From NCBI GenBank assembly GCA_963170055.1, contig CAUJGJ010000263.1, forward strand, positions 1,326,400-1,351,399: a stretch of 25,000 nt of DNA, read 5' to 3'. The first letter of the stretch is position 1. Each line of letters opens with the position of its first letter. Of the stretch, positions 1 through 14,275 are shown piece after piece. Position numbers and translations under genes: made by a program. Under the pieces are notes generated by a model. That model did no database searches, was not told the origin of the DNA, and saw only the letters and a program-made list of their open reading frames with translations. This stretch comes from Halisarca cf. caerulea. Lineage: Eukaryota > Porifera > Demospongiae > Chondrillida > Halisarcidae.

Positions 1-51
1 AGCTAGCCCTGTGTGTGTGTTTATGTCTACATCCCTCTCTCCACATGCTAG

Positions 52-247
52 GTTCAAGTGGTACCACACTGGAATATTTGAGGAAGTTGTCGGAGAGAGT
101 CAGGCGACCATCACATGGATGATCCCACAGACGGTGCAGTCTGGGCTTTACAGAATACAGCATTTCGGAACGTACAAATCCAACGACATTGTCTCCACAA
201 AGCTTGTTCCCTATTCGGGTACATCCAGCTCCTTCCAAGTGGCCTAA
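52..247 (+). CDS. ASAH2: Neutral ceramidase, last coding exon (partial)
   Basis: This is the C-terminal exon of a neutral/alkaline ceramidase, which hydrolyses ceramide to sphingosine and fatty acid at the cell surface or in secretory compartments. The acceptor AG is at 50-51 after a pyrimidine-rich tract. The first base completes a split codon, then 64 codons run to TAA at 245-247. The peptide reads FKWYHTGIFEEV, then TITWMIPQTVQSGLYRIQHFG, and ends GTSSSFQVA. This matches my memory of the ceramidase C-terminal immunoglobulin-like domain (WxIPDTxxxGxYRIRYFG, GTSPAFEV near the end). The catalytic domain lies left of the window. The gene converges on JKAMP. Family assignment is fairly sure; the rest of the gene cannot be seen. 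Confidence 0.85.
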
Positions 248-535
248 CAACAACAGATCAAAATTCAAGAGTCTAGATTTTGCACTGCATGCATGATTCA
301 CAAATAGATTCGGGACTTTGTGTTAGCAGGACATTGTACAATATTCACAAGCAAGCTGAGGTATCCATGGCAACAATGATAGTGATACTGCACAATGGAT
401 ACAAGTATTCATTGTCTATATTTGCATGTTATATCATTGAATTAATTTCATTTTCGAAATTATGAATTAAATCAAAACAGTCAACAGTGACTGTGAACAG
501 AGCTACTACTCAGCACACACACAATTGCACTGGAC

Positions 536-541
536 AATAAA
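536..541 (+). terminator. Poly(A) signal AATAAA for the ceramidase gene
   Basis: A canonical AATAAA lies 289 bp after the ceramidase stop codon. It is the first canonical copy I see downstream on the plus strand and implies a 3' UTR of about 300 bp. Confidence 0.55.
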
Positions 542-585
542 AACACTGATAGTTTAATGAAACAATATTGAATCCCAGATTTAAT

Positions 586-591
586 TTTATT
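586..591 (-). terminator. Poly(A) signal AATAAA for JKAMP
   Basis: TTTATT on the plus strand reads AATAAA on the minus strand, 191 bp beyond the JKAMP stop codon. Together with the plus-strand signal at 536-541 it makes a tail-to-tail pair whose 3' UTRs nearly touch or overlap. Confidence 0.55.
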
Positions 592-674
592 CCAAGTATT
601 CCAAGATGATTCAGTAGAAGTTATGTGTAAAGAATGCATACATAAAGAGGGACACAGTGCATGCATTTACAGCT

Positions 675-746
675 GGTGTCTGTACAGTGGGGAGTGTGTG
701 GGAGGAACGTGGTGTCTGTACAGTGGGGAGTGCATGGGAGGAACGT
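675..746. repeat. 36-bp tandem duplication in the JKAMP 3' UTR
   Basis: Positions 675-710 and 711-746 are the same 36-bp unit (GGTGTCTGTACAGTGGGGAG and onwards) with two differences (TGTG versus CATG region). It lies between the JKAMP stop and its poly(A) signal. Apart from UTR sequence I see nothing else in 248-782. Confidence 0.85.
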
Positions 747-782
747 GGAGAGAGTTACAACACACACACACAGCACATGATA

Positions 783-4817
<4,035 letters not shown>

Positions 4818-5098
4818 TTTCAAGGTAATCCAAAAATAGAACAGGCGCGCCAATCAACCTTTTTATGACGTGATGCAAATGGCGACGTAGTGTTCGACTC
4901 CTCGTGTTTGAGTAATTGTGTTCAGTAACTGCAGTGTAGTGTCGAAACTTCGGATATTTCTGTGACATTAAGAAGTACAAAAAGCTTAAGGTGAATTGAA
5001 TATATAATTTCTGTATCAATTTTTAAGGTTAATATACCTGCTACATAATTTGAATCCTACTGTGGTGATACGCCTTTTTTTACTAGGAAGAAGCAGTA
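4818..5098. promoter_or_regulatory. Shared head-to-head promoter region of JKAMP and PPM1
   Basis: Only 281 bp separate the divergent start codons. Visible motifs are GGCGCGCC at 4844-4851, CCAAT at 4850-4854, a CRE/ATF-like TGACGTGA at 4866-4873 and an octamer ATGCAAAT at 4873-4880. The JKAMP start sits in AAAATGGCTGC, which resembles a YY1 site. On the phosphatase side a 5' UTR exon likely ends at 4990 (AAG|GTGAAT). Its partner acceptor is at 5085-5086 after a T-run, placing the ATG 12 bases into the next exon. No TATA box is clear. The motif calls are short matches and remain inferences. Confidence 0.65.
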
Positions 5099-8000
5099 AT
5101 GGGTGCATTTCTAGATAAACCGATGACAGACAAGACTACTGAGTATGGAGAAGGGAATTGCCTAAAATATGGCTTGTCCGCTATGCAAGGTTGGAGGAAG
5201 GATATGGAGGACGCTCATATCTGTAGTACAAAGTTAGAATCAGAATGGAAAGATTGGTCTGTCTTCGGAGTTTTTGATGGCCATGCAGGTGCAAGTGTTT
5301 CTAGTTACCTTTCAGAGTACTTGGTACAAACTATTCAGGAATGTACTACGCTTGTTGGAGAAGGGGAAGTCTTAATTAAGAATGTGAAGGAGGGAATCAA
5401 AAAGAGTTTCATGAAAATTGATTCAAAGCTTAAGAAGGAACCTGGGTTTATTAACGGGTCTGAAAGAGCTGGCTCTACAGCTATTGTTGTTCTTGTATCC
5501 CCTACGGTTATTGTTTGGGCAAATTGTGGCGACTCTCGGGGCTTTCTCTGTCGAAATCGTAAAGTATTCTGGACTACAGAAGACCACAAGCCACTAAATG
5601 CTAAAGAGAAGCTTCGGATCGAAAGAGCTGGTGGTACCGTCATAAATCAGCGTGTCAATGGTACCCTAGCTGTATCCAGAGCCATAGGTGATTTTGAATA
5701 CAAGCAAAATGGAGCTTTCAAAGATGAGGAGCAGCTTGTCTCTGCTGAGCCCGATGTCTCTCATATAATGAGGCACCCTGACGACGAGTTCATATTCCTT
5801 GCATGTGATGGTGTCTACGATGTGATGAGTAATGATGAAATAGCAGCTTTTATCCAGCTACGGTTGTCAATGACTGACAAGCTTCCAGATATCTGTTCCT
5901 CACTTATCGACACGTGCCTCCACAAGGTAAATCGCACTGCTTTGTTTGCAAGTGCAGTATGCGGCAGGGGGGTGCTTTGTTTAGCGTATACATTTTATGT
6001 ACGTATGTATCTGGTATCATATGTTTTTATGTATGTACGTATCTGTTTGCAAGTGTAGTATGCAGTCTTTGTCTGGTATGTTTGGTGTATCTGGTGTTAT
6101 CCTCTCTGTGCACACATCATGGAGTCTCTTTAATGGTACCTCAGGGAACACGTGAACTCTCCTGTGTTATGGAGGTGTAGTTGTTGTAGGGAGTTTAGAT
6201 TGATATAGTGGAACCTGTGTTTAAAGGCCACCCTTAGACCAAGTACAGTGGCTGTTGTGTACAGGTGGCCGCTTTATGGAAGTATTCTAATGTGTATTAT
6301 CACTGTTTTTTTTATTTGTAGACGGTTTCTCAAAATGTCTTGTTCATAATATTTGGTTTTTATTCTCAACTGTCACATATACGTAGGTACGTACATACAT
6401 ACATACCTACCTGCATTGTACGTGCTACGACTGTTGGTTATAGAGGTGTGAGTGCTATAGACACGTTCCATTGTATACATACGTAAGCATATTTGTCGTT
6501 GTGAAGGATTTGAAATGGAGCAGGGTGACGTCTTGCTGAAAGGTGTAGCTGGAATTTTAGTTGTTGTTCTTAACGAGATTTACTGTTTGACCGCAGTACA
6601 AGGGGCGCTAGTTATCTTGAGCAGTGGCAGTAAGGACCGCTTGTGGTGGCCACCAAGTAGGTGAAGCATACGTAGATCTATGGTGGTAGCGTGCTTTGAT
6701 GGCATCTGTACTTTGGCAGTATCAGCTAAACACATTACACTACAGTGACACGATTCTCACTGTAACGCCGTGAGTAGTCCCCTGCCGTAAGTTGTCCCCC
6801 AACCGTGTTATCAATACTAAACCCTAACCCAACCCTAATCCTAACACCTCGACAGTATAGAGCTTGTATTTGATAAGCACCTACACCAGACAACTTTTAG
6901 GGGGACAAGATGTGATGTAACATTACCACTTTGACAGCATTTGGGCTAATTATTTGTCTTTGATTCATATTGTCTAGGATTAAGTTACAGTGGGCCCTTG
7001 TTTATCCGACCCACGTCTGTTCTTCATAAAATGTGTTGGATAAACCAGGGTAAATTGTACATAGAGTGGTGATGGTGATTTCACAGTGGAGTGTGGGATA
7101 ATCGAGGAGTGTCGGATAAACCAGGTATGAGTGTATGTACCTACGTACATATGTATTTTTAGAACTTTAGCCTTTTTGTAAGATTAAACTCCTCACCTTT
7201 GGATGGCCAGTGTGTGTGTGTACCCTGCTGTACATACGTATCTATGTATACACATACGTATGTTTATGGACTACATCCTGTGCGAGTACTTGTGTTTGCC
7301 AGTGTTATCTGCGTCCCAGGCCCCAAATGACAGTCACATGCTTGTAGCATTATGCAGTTTGTTTAGGTTGTCACAACCTTTCATGCACACATTTGGTAAC
7401 ATGCTTGGGTCACCTCAGTGGCATTGCTACCAAAGGTCATGCTGTGTATGATGTCATAGCACATACCTAAACTCAGTTTCAAGGACGTAATTCCCAATGT
7501 TTTCTCCCAAGACATGTGTATATATAGTGTCATGATTTACCCTAAGGTTACAAGTGTTAGTGGGTACTAATTTTAGCGTTTTTCGGTGAACAATATTTAG
7601 TGGGTATTCATTTTAGCGATTTAATAGCATTTTTGTACCAAATCTGTAGTTAGCGGTTTTGGAAATGTAACCGTTACCAATGCTGGGTACCCAATCCTTT
7701 TCCAATTCTTTTCTAAATCACCATTTCTAATCTTTATATACAGTACTAGACTGTCGCAATAGAAAGCTGCAGAAACGAGACACTGAGATCACAAAACTTA
7801 AGCTTGTAGATGCGGTTAGAAGAATCAATCTTGTCGGCATACAGCTTGAATAAATTGTTATGGCTGTTTGATGAATTTAAATCGAAAATGATTAAAATGA
7901 ATATCAGTATGTTACAATCCAATGATTCTTTTAAGCTTTAGATGTATTTGGTTCACTGGTTGTCGTACATTTTGCTGACTTTGTGTAGATTTTACTTGTG

Positions 8001-11000
8001 TTCGGAGCCACCATTTTCTCCCATGCAGTGCATACAAATTGTACAATATTAAATATTAGCGGGCACATTTATTGGAGGGTATAATTGTTAGCAGGTACTT
8101 AAGTTAGCAAATATGAGGCTTCTTACTAATTTCACTAAAGTTAGTACCCGCTAACATTTGTTGCCGTAAGGTGTTGCATTTCTAAAGAGCTTTGTACATA
8201 CGTACGTACATGTATGAGGACACCACTGGGACCACAGTAAACAGTCCTGTACAGTGGAACCTCTATAATGAGGACACCATTGGGACCACAGTAAGCAGTC
8301 CTCTTTATGGAGGTATCCAGCATTGTTCAAGGACACCTCCATAGACAGTGTCAGTATTGTATGTACCTACGTATGTGTGTATACATGTACTTCTCAACTA
8401 GCAGGCAGTATTGTATGTGTGTATGTATGTACGCATGTATGTATATGCAATGCTGTATGTATGTATGTACATACGTACATACAATTCTGTATGTACATAC
8501 ACACAATGCTGTACATACACACAATGCTGAACAAATAGCCAGCATTGTGTGCAGCACACACTTTCTATTGTATACTCTGCGAAGAACAGTGTTCAGGTAC
8601 AACATTACTAATTACAGCACAGTGTATGGTGTTACAAGTCTACTTTTGGGCATTGTGTTCTATGTGTGTGTGCATGTAATACAAGGCCAGAGCTTCATGA
8701 ATCACCTTGTGCGAGTCTTTTAGTTGACCAGCTAATGACAATTACACAAGTTGCTCATTGTCCCCAATGGTGTGCTAGCCCACGGAGTGTTTTATATTTT
8801 CAGTATTTTGTATTTCCTAATTATTATTCCCACATAAAGCAGCCGACAGTGTCCATGAGCTGTCACGTGTGTGTGACTCCACTGCTGTTGTGAGGCTAAG
8901 CACAACTGGTACTCCTTGCTCCTACTGTACACAGCTTGTGCTGACCAGCACTACTAGTGTGGTACAATGCCGACTCCACTACACTGAGCACTTCAATGTG
9001 CACAGGTACCCTTCAATGCCTGTGCACTGAGTGCCCTTCAATGCCTGTGCACTGTGCATACGTATGTACTTGTCAGAAGTTGGCTGTGTGAAAAGTGTTC
9101 CATAGTGAGTCGTTAGGTGGGTCACGTGAAGTTGTAATAATACAGTCACACCTGAGTTATCCGACACAGTTTGTAGCCAAAGTACTTGTGGGACAACAGA
9201 GGTTGCTGGATAGGTGAGGCAGATTTGTGTACATAGAGATAGTCAGTGTTGCTGAATTGATGGCCGGATAAATCAGGTTTCTGGATAACTCAAGTCTGGA
9301 TAACTGGATAACAGGCGTGACTGTATTATGAAGGGGGCACTATAAGTGTTCTTTGTGATGAAATTTTATGTGTGTGGTTTTGTGCAGTGTTGAGCTGTTG
9401 GCTGGCAGTGCTGAGCTTGGTCATGTTTGTCAAGATTTGGTGCTTGCTGTGCTGTGCTGTGTCATTCAATCTGTGGCTGGTTACATCTTGTTCAAACCGC
9501 ATGATGCAATACTGTGATGTCATCAGGCATGCATTCACGCCAATGAATACTATTATGTTTCTCCATTCACAGAACAGTCGAGATAACATGAGTGCCATTC
9601 TTGTTACATTACCCGGTGCCCCAAGTCCATCTGAAGAGTCAATAGCAGAAGTGAGTCTACAAGTACACAAACCATTGCTCCCATTCCTCTTGCCAATACA
9701 TGCGTACATGTTTTTGATCTTTTGGAACTACTGTTGCTCAGTACTTCAAATGCAGTGGTCCCTGGTTTATTCGACAACCTCTGTTCCTCATAGAATGTGT
9801 AGAATAAACCAGGTGTTGGATAAATCAGGATAGATTGTGCGCAACTTTTTGATGGGGTTCGCAGCAGAGCATCGGGTTAATGAGGTTTTCAGAAAAAACA
9901 GTGTTGGACAAATGAGGTCTGATTGTATTGTAAAAATCATTCCATTCAATGTCTTCTTGTGATTTTTGTATCACTACTTTCCTACGTACATGCTGATAGC
10001 TGAATGCCGTGGTCATGATGACATGAGGTTGTTCATCACCTTTGTCCAGCTTGAGTGTCCAGTTTGTAGTGGTTGACCTGTGTACATCACATGGACTGTG
10101 GGATTTATCGTATGTGATGGGAAATTGATGAATGATCTCAAGCATGTCAGTTTAGCCCTTAAAGCATGATTTGTGTGAGTGAAATAGACATCAAAGGGTC
10201 TACATGCACCCCTAAAGATGTTATAAAGCAATATGCAAGTGATTTGAGTGCGTTGATGACAGTCACACAAGGTTCAGCTTAATTGGACAAATTGTTATTT
10301 GTTTTTCCCTTAATCTTTTCACCTTGATTGACCTGATATGCATGTACATACGTACGTACAGTAGTCTTTACAGACACACTACCATGTTGAACGCATTCAG
10401 TCTGCAAGTATGTGCGAATACACATGCAAATTAATGTTTAAAGCATGTTAATAAAATGGCTGTCGTAATTGCCATGATCAAGTAGTGCTAAGATGAAGTG
10501 CGATGTTGGTGTGTGTAACAAACAAAATGGAACCAGTCTGCAAGATCTTGCCTTTCTACTTCTCAGAGGGAACGGGTAAGTTGCAAAACCGGTAGAGGGT
10601 TGGGTGGGCAAAGGGCAAGACAGACATAGGGTTAGACGAGCATAGGGCTACACATACATGAGGCTAGACGGGTATAGGGCTAGACAGAGTTTAGTTGGAT
10701 TGAGTGCACACTGTGCAAATTCCTACATCCCGCAGCATATATGTACTGTATAATGTGCTGCACATGCGGGATGTAGGAATTTGCACAGTATGCACTCAAT
10801 CCAACTAAACTCTGTCTAGCCCTATACCCGTCTAGCCTCATGTATGTGTAGCCCTATGCTCGTCTAACCCTATGTCTGTCTTGCCCTTTGCCCACCCAAC
10901 CCTCTACCGGTTTTGCAACTTACCCTTGTTCCAAGTGTTTTTGGAGAATCCTTTTTGATAATGCCTTTTGCACGATCCTGTGTCAATCCTACATCCTTTT

Positions 11001-12967
11001 ACCATTTTTAAATGGTTTTTATACACCCTTTTTACTTCTGGCGAAGGGGTAGAAATATTTCAGAGGGTAGGAGAATGTTGTGAGTGACAGAACATTGGAA
11101 CCTAAATGGATATTTCTAACCTCTGGTTGCCGACTGCAGGATGATCATCGATGTGGACTGAATTCGAGGATTACACCCATGGTAGAGATTGCCATTTTCT
11201 TTGTCGTAATAATAGATTTCTTTATACTCACATGACACTTCCTTGGCACTCTTCTATCAGCGCAGAGTGTCTATGCTGTCAGGTAAGTCAGTCACGATCA
11301 CTTTGTAGCATCGCGAATTGAATTTCATTAGCACTGTCAATTCCTACCTCATTTCTTGCAGTGCCCTTTACTACATGCTTCACGTTAGTACAGTTTCACT
11401 GTCTTTTGACTTGAGACATTTGTCTAAGATTTCATTTGTGCTAATTCTCATGTTCTTAGCAATCTCTTGTGCTTCACTACGTACAAAATGATCTAAAACT
11501 TGCACCTATTGTACGCGTCACTCACGAGAGTACTTGTGCCTTACGCGTTTCCATGGTAATGTTCCTGTAATCAGTACAGTACTCTTGTACAGTCAAACCT
11601 CTCTATAATGAACTGCCTCAGGACCACTGAAAGGTTCACTACATCAGGGTGTTCACTACATCAGGGTGTTCACTACATCAGGGTGTTCACTACATCAGGG
11701 TGTTCACTACATCAGGGTGTTCACTACATCAGGGTGTTCACCACATCAGGGTGTTCACTACATCAGGGTGTTCACTACATCAGGGTGTTCACTACATCAG
11801 GGTGTTCACTACATCAGGGTGTTCACTACATCAGGGTGTTCACCACATCAGGGTGTTCACTACATCAGGGTGTTCACTACACCAGGGTGTTCACCACATC
11901 AGGGTGTTCACTACATCAGGGTGTTCACTACATCAGGGTGTTCACTTCATCAGGGTGTTCACTTCATCAGGGTTTATTTACAATAGAGTTAATAGGTGTA
12001 CATTCTAAGGTCAACCTTAAGGGTACAAATGTTAGGGGGTACTAAATTTAGCATTTTTTGGTGGTCAATATTTAGCAGGTATTAATTTTAGCTAATTACT
12101 GGCATTTTTGTACCACATCTGTTATTAGTGATTTTAGAAATGCAGTTTTGTTACCTTTACCCGTGCTCTAGTTACGTACGTATATCCAGTACTTCCTGAA
12201 TGTCCATTTCTAATCTATATATGTACGGTACAAGGATTTCATTATATCCAGGGTTCATTATAGAGAGGTCAACCGTATCAGGTCAAATGGTGCATTATAA
12301 AGAAAGTGCCTTGAAATTTTTCAGAGGTGGTTAGATGTTATGTATGACTTCATCACAAGATGGCGTCTAGGACACTGGAACTGAGAGACAGATGTCTTTT
12401 TGTGACTTTGAGTTTGAATTTAGTAAGAGCTCAAAGAACAGGCTGATAAAGATACTAGTTTATTTCATTTTTTAAGTGTTTATGCCTTCAAAAACAGTGA
12501 ATTTTGCCAAGCTTCCTTAGTATGTATGTTGTGACTTAGAGTTTCTAAGTACATACAAACGAGGGCTTCATTTGGGAGGGGAGACAGGCAGGGGGTGGTT
12601 GACCCCCTCGACAGAGCCTTGCCCCGCCTTTGGACACATGGATGTGCAGCTTCACTCCCACACATGGATATGCAGCTGCACTCCCTTGTTATTCACAGTG
12701 GACGCCTTTCACCCCCACCCTCCACCCGGACTATTTCTAGATGAAGCCCTGACATTCAGCACAATACAGTACTGTTCATGCCCCACCAGTGCCAACCACT
12801 GTGGACAGCCCCCCCCCCCCCCCCTGTATGCTTTAATTGGTCTATCTCAACCCATCTTGTGTGTAGTTTACGAAGCATGAGGAGGCAGCCAAGGTGGAAA
12901 TCGAGAAGAAACTTCAGGGTATGTACATGCTGTTATTAGCAATGCATGTGTGTGTGTGTGGTGTGTG

Positions 12968-13032
<65 letters not shown>

Positions 13033-14010
13033 AAGTACATAATCTTCCATGGTTACAGTGTGTTCTGTATGTTGTGTATACAATCATTGAATCTTAATCC
13101 AGACACACAATACATAGAAATGATTTGTTAATCCTGTGTGTTTTAGGGAAACCAGTGTGACCAGATGAAAGAATCATGTACGTACTTCTTCATAACTGTG
13201 TGTTTGCTTTCTTATTCACATGTGCAACCTTCAGAGTATGTACAGGCTGCTGAGCAGCATATAGACCTCGATGAGCACTCCATAATGTTGAAACTTACTG
13301 ATGCATTTCAGGACAAAAACGAGATTTATTCAAAGTGAGCTCCTTTGTCTTTTCCCTGCTTTTGCTTGTTGTCTTCATCTTGAGGGCTTTTCTCTCTCTT
13401 AGGAAGCCAGATATTTGTAGGCGCCTTGAAGAGTTGAAGAAAGAGAAGTTTGGGGAATCATATGATGATTTTAGTGACCAAGATCAAGTATGTGGTGGTG
13501 TGTGTGTGTGTATGTGTGTGTATGTGTGTGTGTGGGGGTGTGGGTGGGTGGGTGTGGGTATGTACATGCATATTGCGTAGTGGAACCAATACTATTGCAC
13601 TACTGGGGATGTGATACCTGTGAGCTCCCTGAAGACATTGATTTTGTAAGATACTGCAAAAGCACACTACTTGCAATCCATATGGACGTGTTCAGTGGGG
13701 TCTGCTGCATCATATGCTCCCTTTTCAGTGCTAAGTGATGTGTGTGCATGTGTGTGCATAAATCATCTCCTGTGGAGTGCATTTGTTACCTCTTCCACAC
13801 AGCATATGATTTGTGTCCTGCTTAGACCTCTGATCTGCATCTATTCCCTATGTATGTACACAGGTTGATGATATCACGGAAGGACCTACAAAGCCAATTC
13901 AAGTGAAAATCTTCACTGCTGAAGGAATAACTCAAATAAACAATGCTTCAGAGGAAGGCGACTGTACCAGTGGACTGGTGACCAATGACGTACCGACAGA
14001 GTCCCCCTAG
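5099..14010 (+). CDS. PPM1A/B-like: PPM1A/B-like metal-dependent protein phosphatase (PP2C), six coding exons
   Basis: Exons are 5099-5926, 9573-9650, 12867-12918, 13235-13334, 13403-13487 and 13864-14010. All joins are in phase and give 429 residues. PP2C enzymes remove phosphate from Ser/Thr using two Mn/Mg ions. MGAFLDKP at the N-terminus is the myristoylation start of PPM1A/B. Arg33 (GWR), Glu37-Asp38 (MEDAH), Asp60 (FDGHAG), Asp237 (ACDGVYD) and Asp280 (NSRDN, exon 2) match the catalytic metal and phosphate ligands. LCRNRK, TEDHKP, QRVNGTLAVSRAIGDF and EQLVSAEP are family signatures. Exons 3-5 (KHEEAAKVEIEKKLQ and following) fit the helical C-terminal PP2C_C region. The last exon is acidic and divergent. 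The exon 3 to exon 4 join is the least certain. In vertebrates PPM1A/B restrain JNK/p38, TGF-beta and NF-kB signalling. AATAAA lies at 14193. Confidence 0.93.
6205..6330. mobile_element. Degenerate inverted-repeat element remnant
   Basis: ATAGTGGAACCTGTGTTTAA at 6205-6224 and TACAGTGGCTGTTGTGTACA further on resemble the ends of the CAGTGGAACC family. Boundaries cannot be fixed. It is in phosphatase intron 1. Confidence 0.35.
6759..6920 (+). mobile_element. Dispersed repeat with telomere-like core, copy 2
   Basis: Same family and orientation as 4259-4420, with the same CCCTAACCCAACCCTAA core at about 6820-6845 and the ACAACTTTTAGGGGGACAAG end. It lies in phosphatase intron 1. Confidence 0.75.
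6988..7133. mobile_element. TA-flanked miniature inverted-repeat element (about 146 bp)
   Basis: The left end CAGTGGGCCCTTGTTTATCC and the right end carrying GTCGGATAAACCAGG are imperfect inverted copies. Both ends are bordered by TA (6986-6987 and 7134-7135). TA duplication with CAG ends is typical of Tc1/mariner and pogo/Tigger derivatives. Confidence 0.7.
7538..8172. mobile_element. Terminal-inverted-repeat element of about 630 bp (family C, copy 1)
   Basis: The left end at about 7538-7577 (TACAAGTGTTAGTGGGTACT within it) is an imperfect inverted copy of the right end at about 8130-8170 (AGTTAGTACCCGCTAACATT). The interior is AT-rich without a long frame, so the element looks non-autonomous. 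A second partial copy is at 12013-12235. Confidence 0.7.
8217..8345. mobile_element. Inverted-repeat element ends, partly duplicated
   Basis: CAGTGGAACCTCTATAATGA starts at 8252 after TA. The inner part GAGGACACCAYTGGGACCAC occurs twice (about 8217 and 8269), and ACACCTCCAT near 8333 is in the opposite orientation. It fits a rearranged member of the CAGTGGAACC family. Confidence 0.5.
8351..8535. repeat. GTAT/GTAC/ACAC low-complexity block
   Basis: Tandem GTATGTAC-like and ACATAC-like words with palindromic TACGTA steps. Frames of 71-138 residues across this block are translations of the repeat and have no homology that I recognise. Confidence 0.8.
8991..9060. repeat. Short tandem repeat, about 2.5 units of 27 bp
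   Basis: CCTTCAATGCCTGTGCACTG recurs from about 9009 and 9032, with a diverged copy at 8991. It lies in phosphatase intron 1. Confidence 0.75.
9143..9323. mobile_element. TA-flanked miniature inverted-repeat element (about 181 bp)
   Basis: The left end CAGTCACACCTGAGTTATCC (9143-9162) and the right end GGATAACAGGCGTGACTG (9306-9323) are near-perfect inverted copies flanked by TA on both sides. The interior has several GGATAA/TTATCC words. This is the best-preserved Tc1/mariner-Tigger-like miniature element of the window. Confidence 0.85.
9753..9925. mobile_element. Degenerate member of the same miniature element family
   Basis: The left end CAGTGGTCCCTGGTTTATTC and the right end GGACAAATGAGGTCTGATTG are recognisable but diverged inverted copies. 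It starts about 100 bp after phosphatase exon 2. Confidence 0.55.
10574..10925. repeat. Near-perfect long inverted repeat (161-bp arms, 30-bp spacer)
   Basis: The left arm 10574-10734 and the right arm 10765-10925 are reverse complements with one mismatch by eye (near 10709/10790). The spacer itself pairs partly (GCAGCA against TGCTGC). It lies in phosphatase intron 2, so the pre-mRNA would contain a very long hairpin. The arms hold GGGTTAGACGAGCATAGGG-type words but no coding frame that I recognise. Confidence 0.95.
10934..11045 (-). mobile_element. Dispersed repeat, copy 1 (pairs with 18888-18985)
   Basis: The reverse complement contains GGTAAAAGGATGTAGGATTG, then GACACAGGATCGTGCAAAAG. The same words occur in direct orientation at 18912-18952. 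It begins about 10 bp beyond the long hairpin, so both could belong to one element. Confidence 0.7.
11635..11973. repeat. 17-bp tandem array, about 20 copies
   Basis: The unit TTCACTACATCAGGGTG is repeated from 11635 to 11973 with rare changes (CACC, ACACC, TTCAT variants). All three frames stay open because the unit lacks stops. The resulting 106-145 residue frames are therefore artefacts of the repeat. Confidence 0.97.
12013..12235. mobile_element. Family C repeat, partial copy 2
   Basis: From CCTTAAGGGTACAAATGTTA onwards this matches 7541-7746 in order: GGGTACTAA, TTTAGC, CAATATTTAG, GGCATTTTTGTACCA, TTTCTAATCT. It sits inside the larger element 11590-12275, which suggests nested insertion. 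Confidence 0.65.
12808..12823. repeat. Poly(C) run
   Basis: About 16 consecutive C, 43 bp before the acceptor of phosphatase exon 3. It may act as part of a distant pyrimidine tract, but that is speculation. Confidence 0.85.
12946..13030. repeat. (TG)n microsatellite in phosphatase intron 3
   Basis: A broken then pure TG tract between exon 3 (ends 12918) and exon 4 (starts 13235). Confidence 0.93.
13534..13558 (+). promoter_or_regulatory. G-quadruplex motif downstream of a 5' splice site
   Basis: G runs of 5, 3, 3, 3 and 3 at 13534-13538, 13542-13544, 13546-13548, 13550-13552 and 13556-13558 have loops of 1-3 bases. This satisfies the strict G3+N1-7 rule on the transcribed sense strand. It lies 47 bp after the exon 5 donor of the phosphatase gene. 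Folding and any effect on splicing are inference. Confidence 0.6.
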
Positions 14011-14192
14011 ATGTCTGTGTACAACTGTGAACTACCTAAATAAGAGAACTGTTGGGATCTTGGCACAGAGTTGTATGTGCACTGCACACATTGTCACTAC
14101 ACACACTGTAACTGTTGGTGTTACGTAGTATATAGAGTGCATGACTAACACTTTGCATGATACTTATTAACGTGTCTTACAAGTAAATATAT

Positions 14193-14198
14193 AATAAA
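14193..14198 (+). terminator. Poly(A) signal AATAAA for the phosphatase gene
   Basis: AATAAA lies 183 bp after the stop at 14008-14010 and 78 bp before the convergent PET117 stop codon. I see no canonical AATAAA for PET117 on the minus strand, so its 3' UTR probably overlaps the phosphatase 3' UTR. Confidence 0.65.
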
Positions 14199-14275
14199 AA
14201 CTGTACAATTCCACTTTGAGCATCTGACACAAAATGTATTAAAAATATTGTTGTTGTAGAGGTTATCAAAACATG

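Larger units (their letters stand above)
11590..12275. mobile_element. TA-flanked inverted-repeat element with internal tandem array
   Basis: The left end CAGTCAAACCTCTCTATAAT (11590-11609) and the right end containing TTCATTATAGAGAGGTCAAC (to 12275) are inverted copies over about 25 bp. TA lies on both sides. The inside carries a 17-bp array (11635-11973) and a piece of another repeat family (12013-12235). The ends resemble pogo/Tigger-type elements; no transposase is visible. Confidence 0.75.

Noticed and set aside
9372..9833. 153-residue plus-strand frame
   Set aside because: Only 9573-9650 is coding (phosphatase exon 2, NSRDNMSAILV). The flanks are intron bounded by clear AG and GT sites.
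11608..12045. 145-residue frame of repeating HQGVHYIRVFTTSGCSL
   Set aside because: It is the translation of a 17-bp tandem array that is open in all three frames, with no start context or splice support.
13147..13234. Upstream extension of phosphatase exon 4 (open frame GNQCDQMKES and onwards) using the acceptor at 13145-13146
   Set aside because: The frame is open into exon 4, but exon 3 leaves one base, so the join would put the extension in a frame with TGA. Direct joining of 12918 to 13235 keeps phase.
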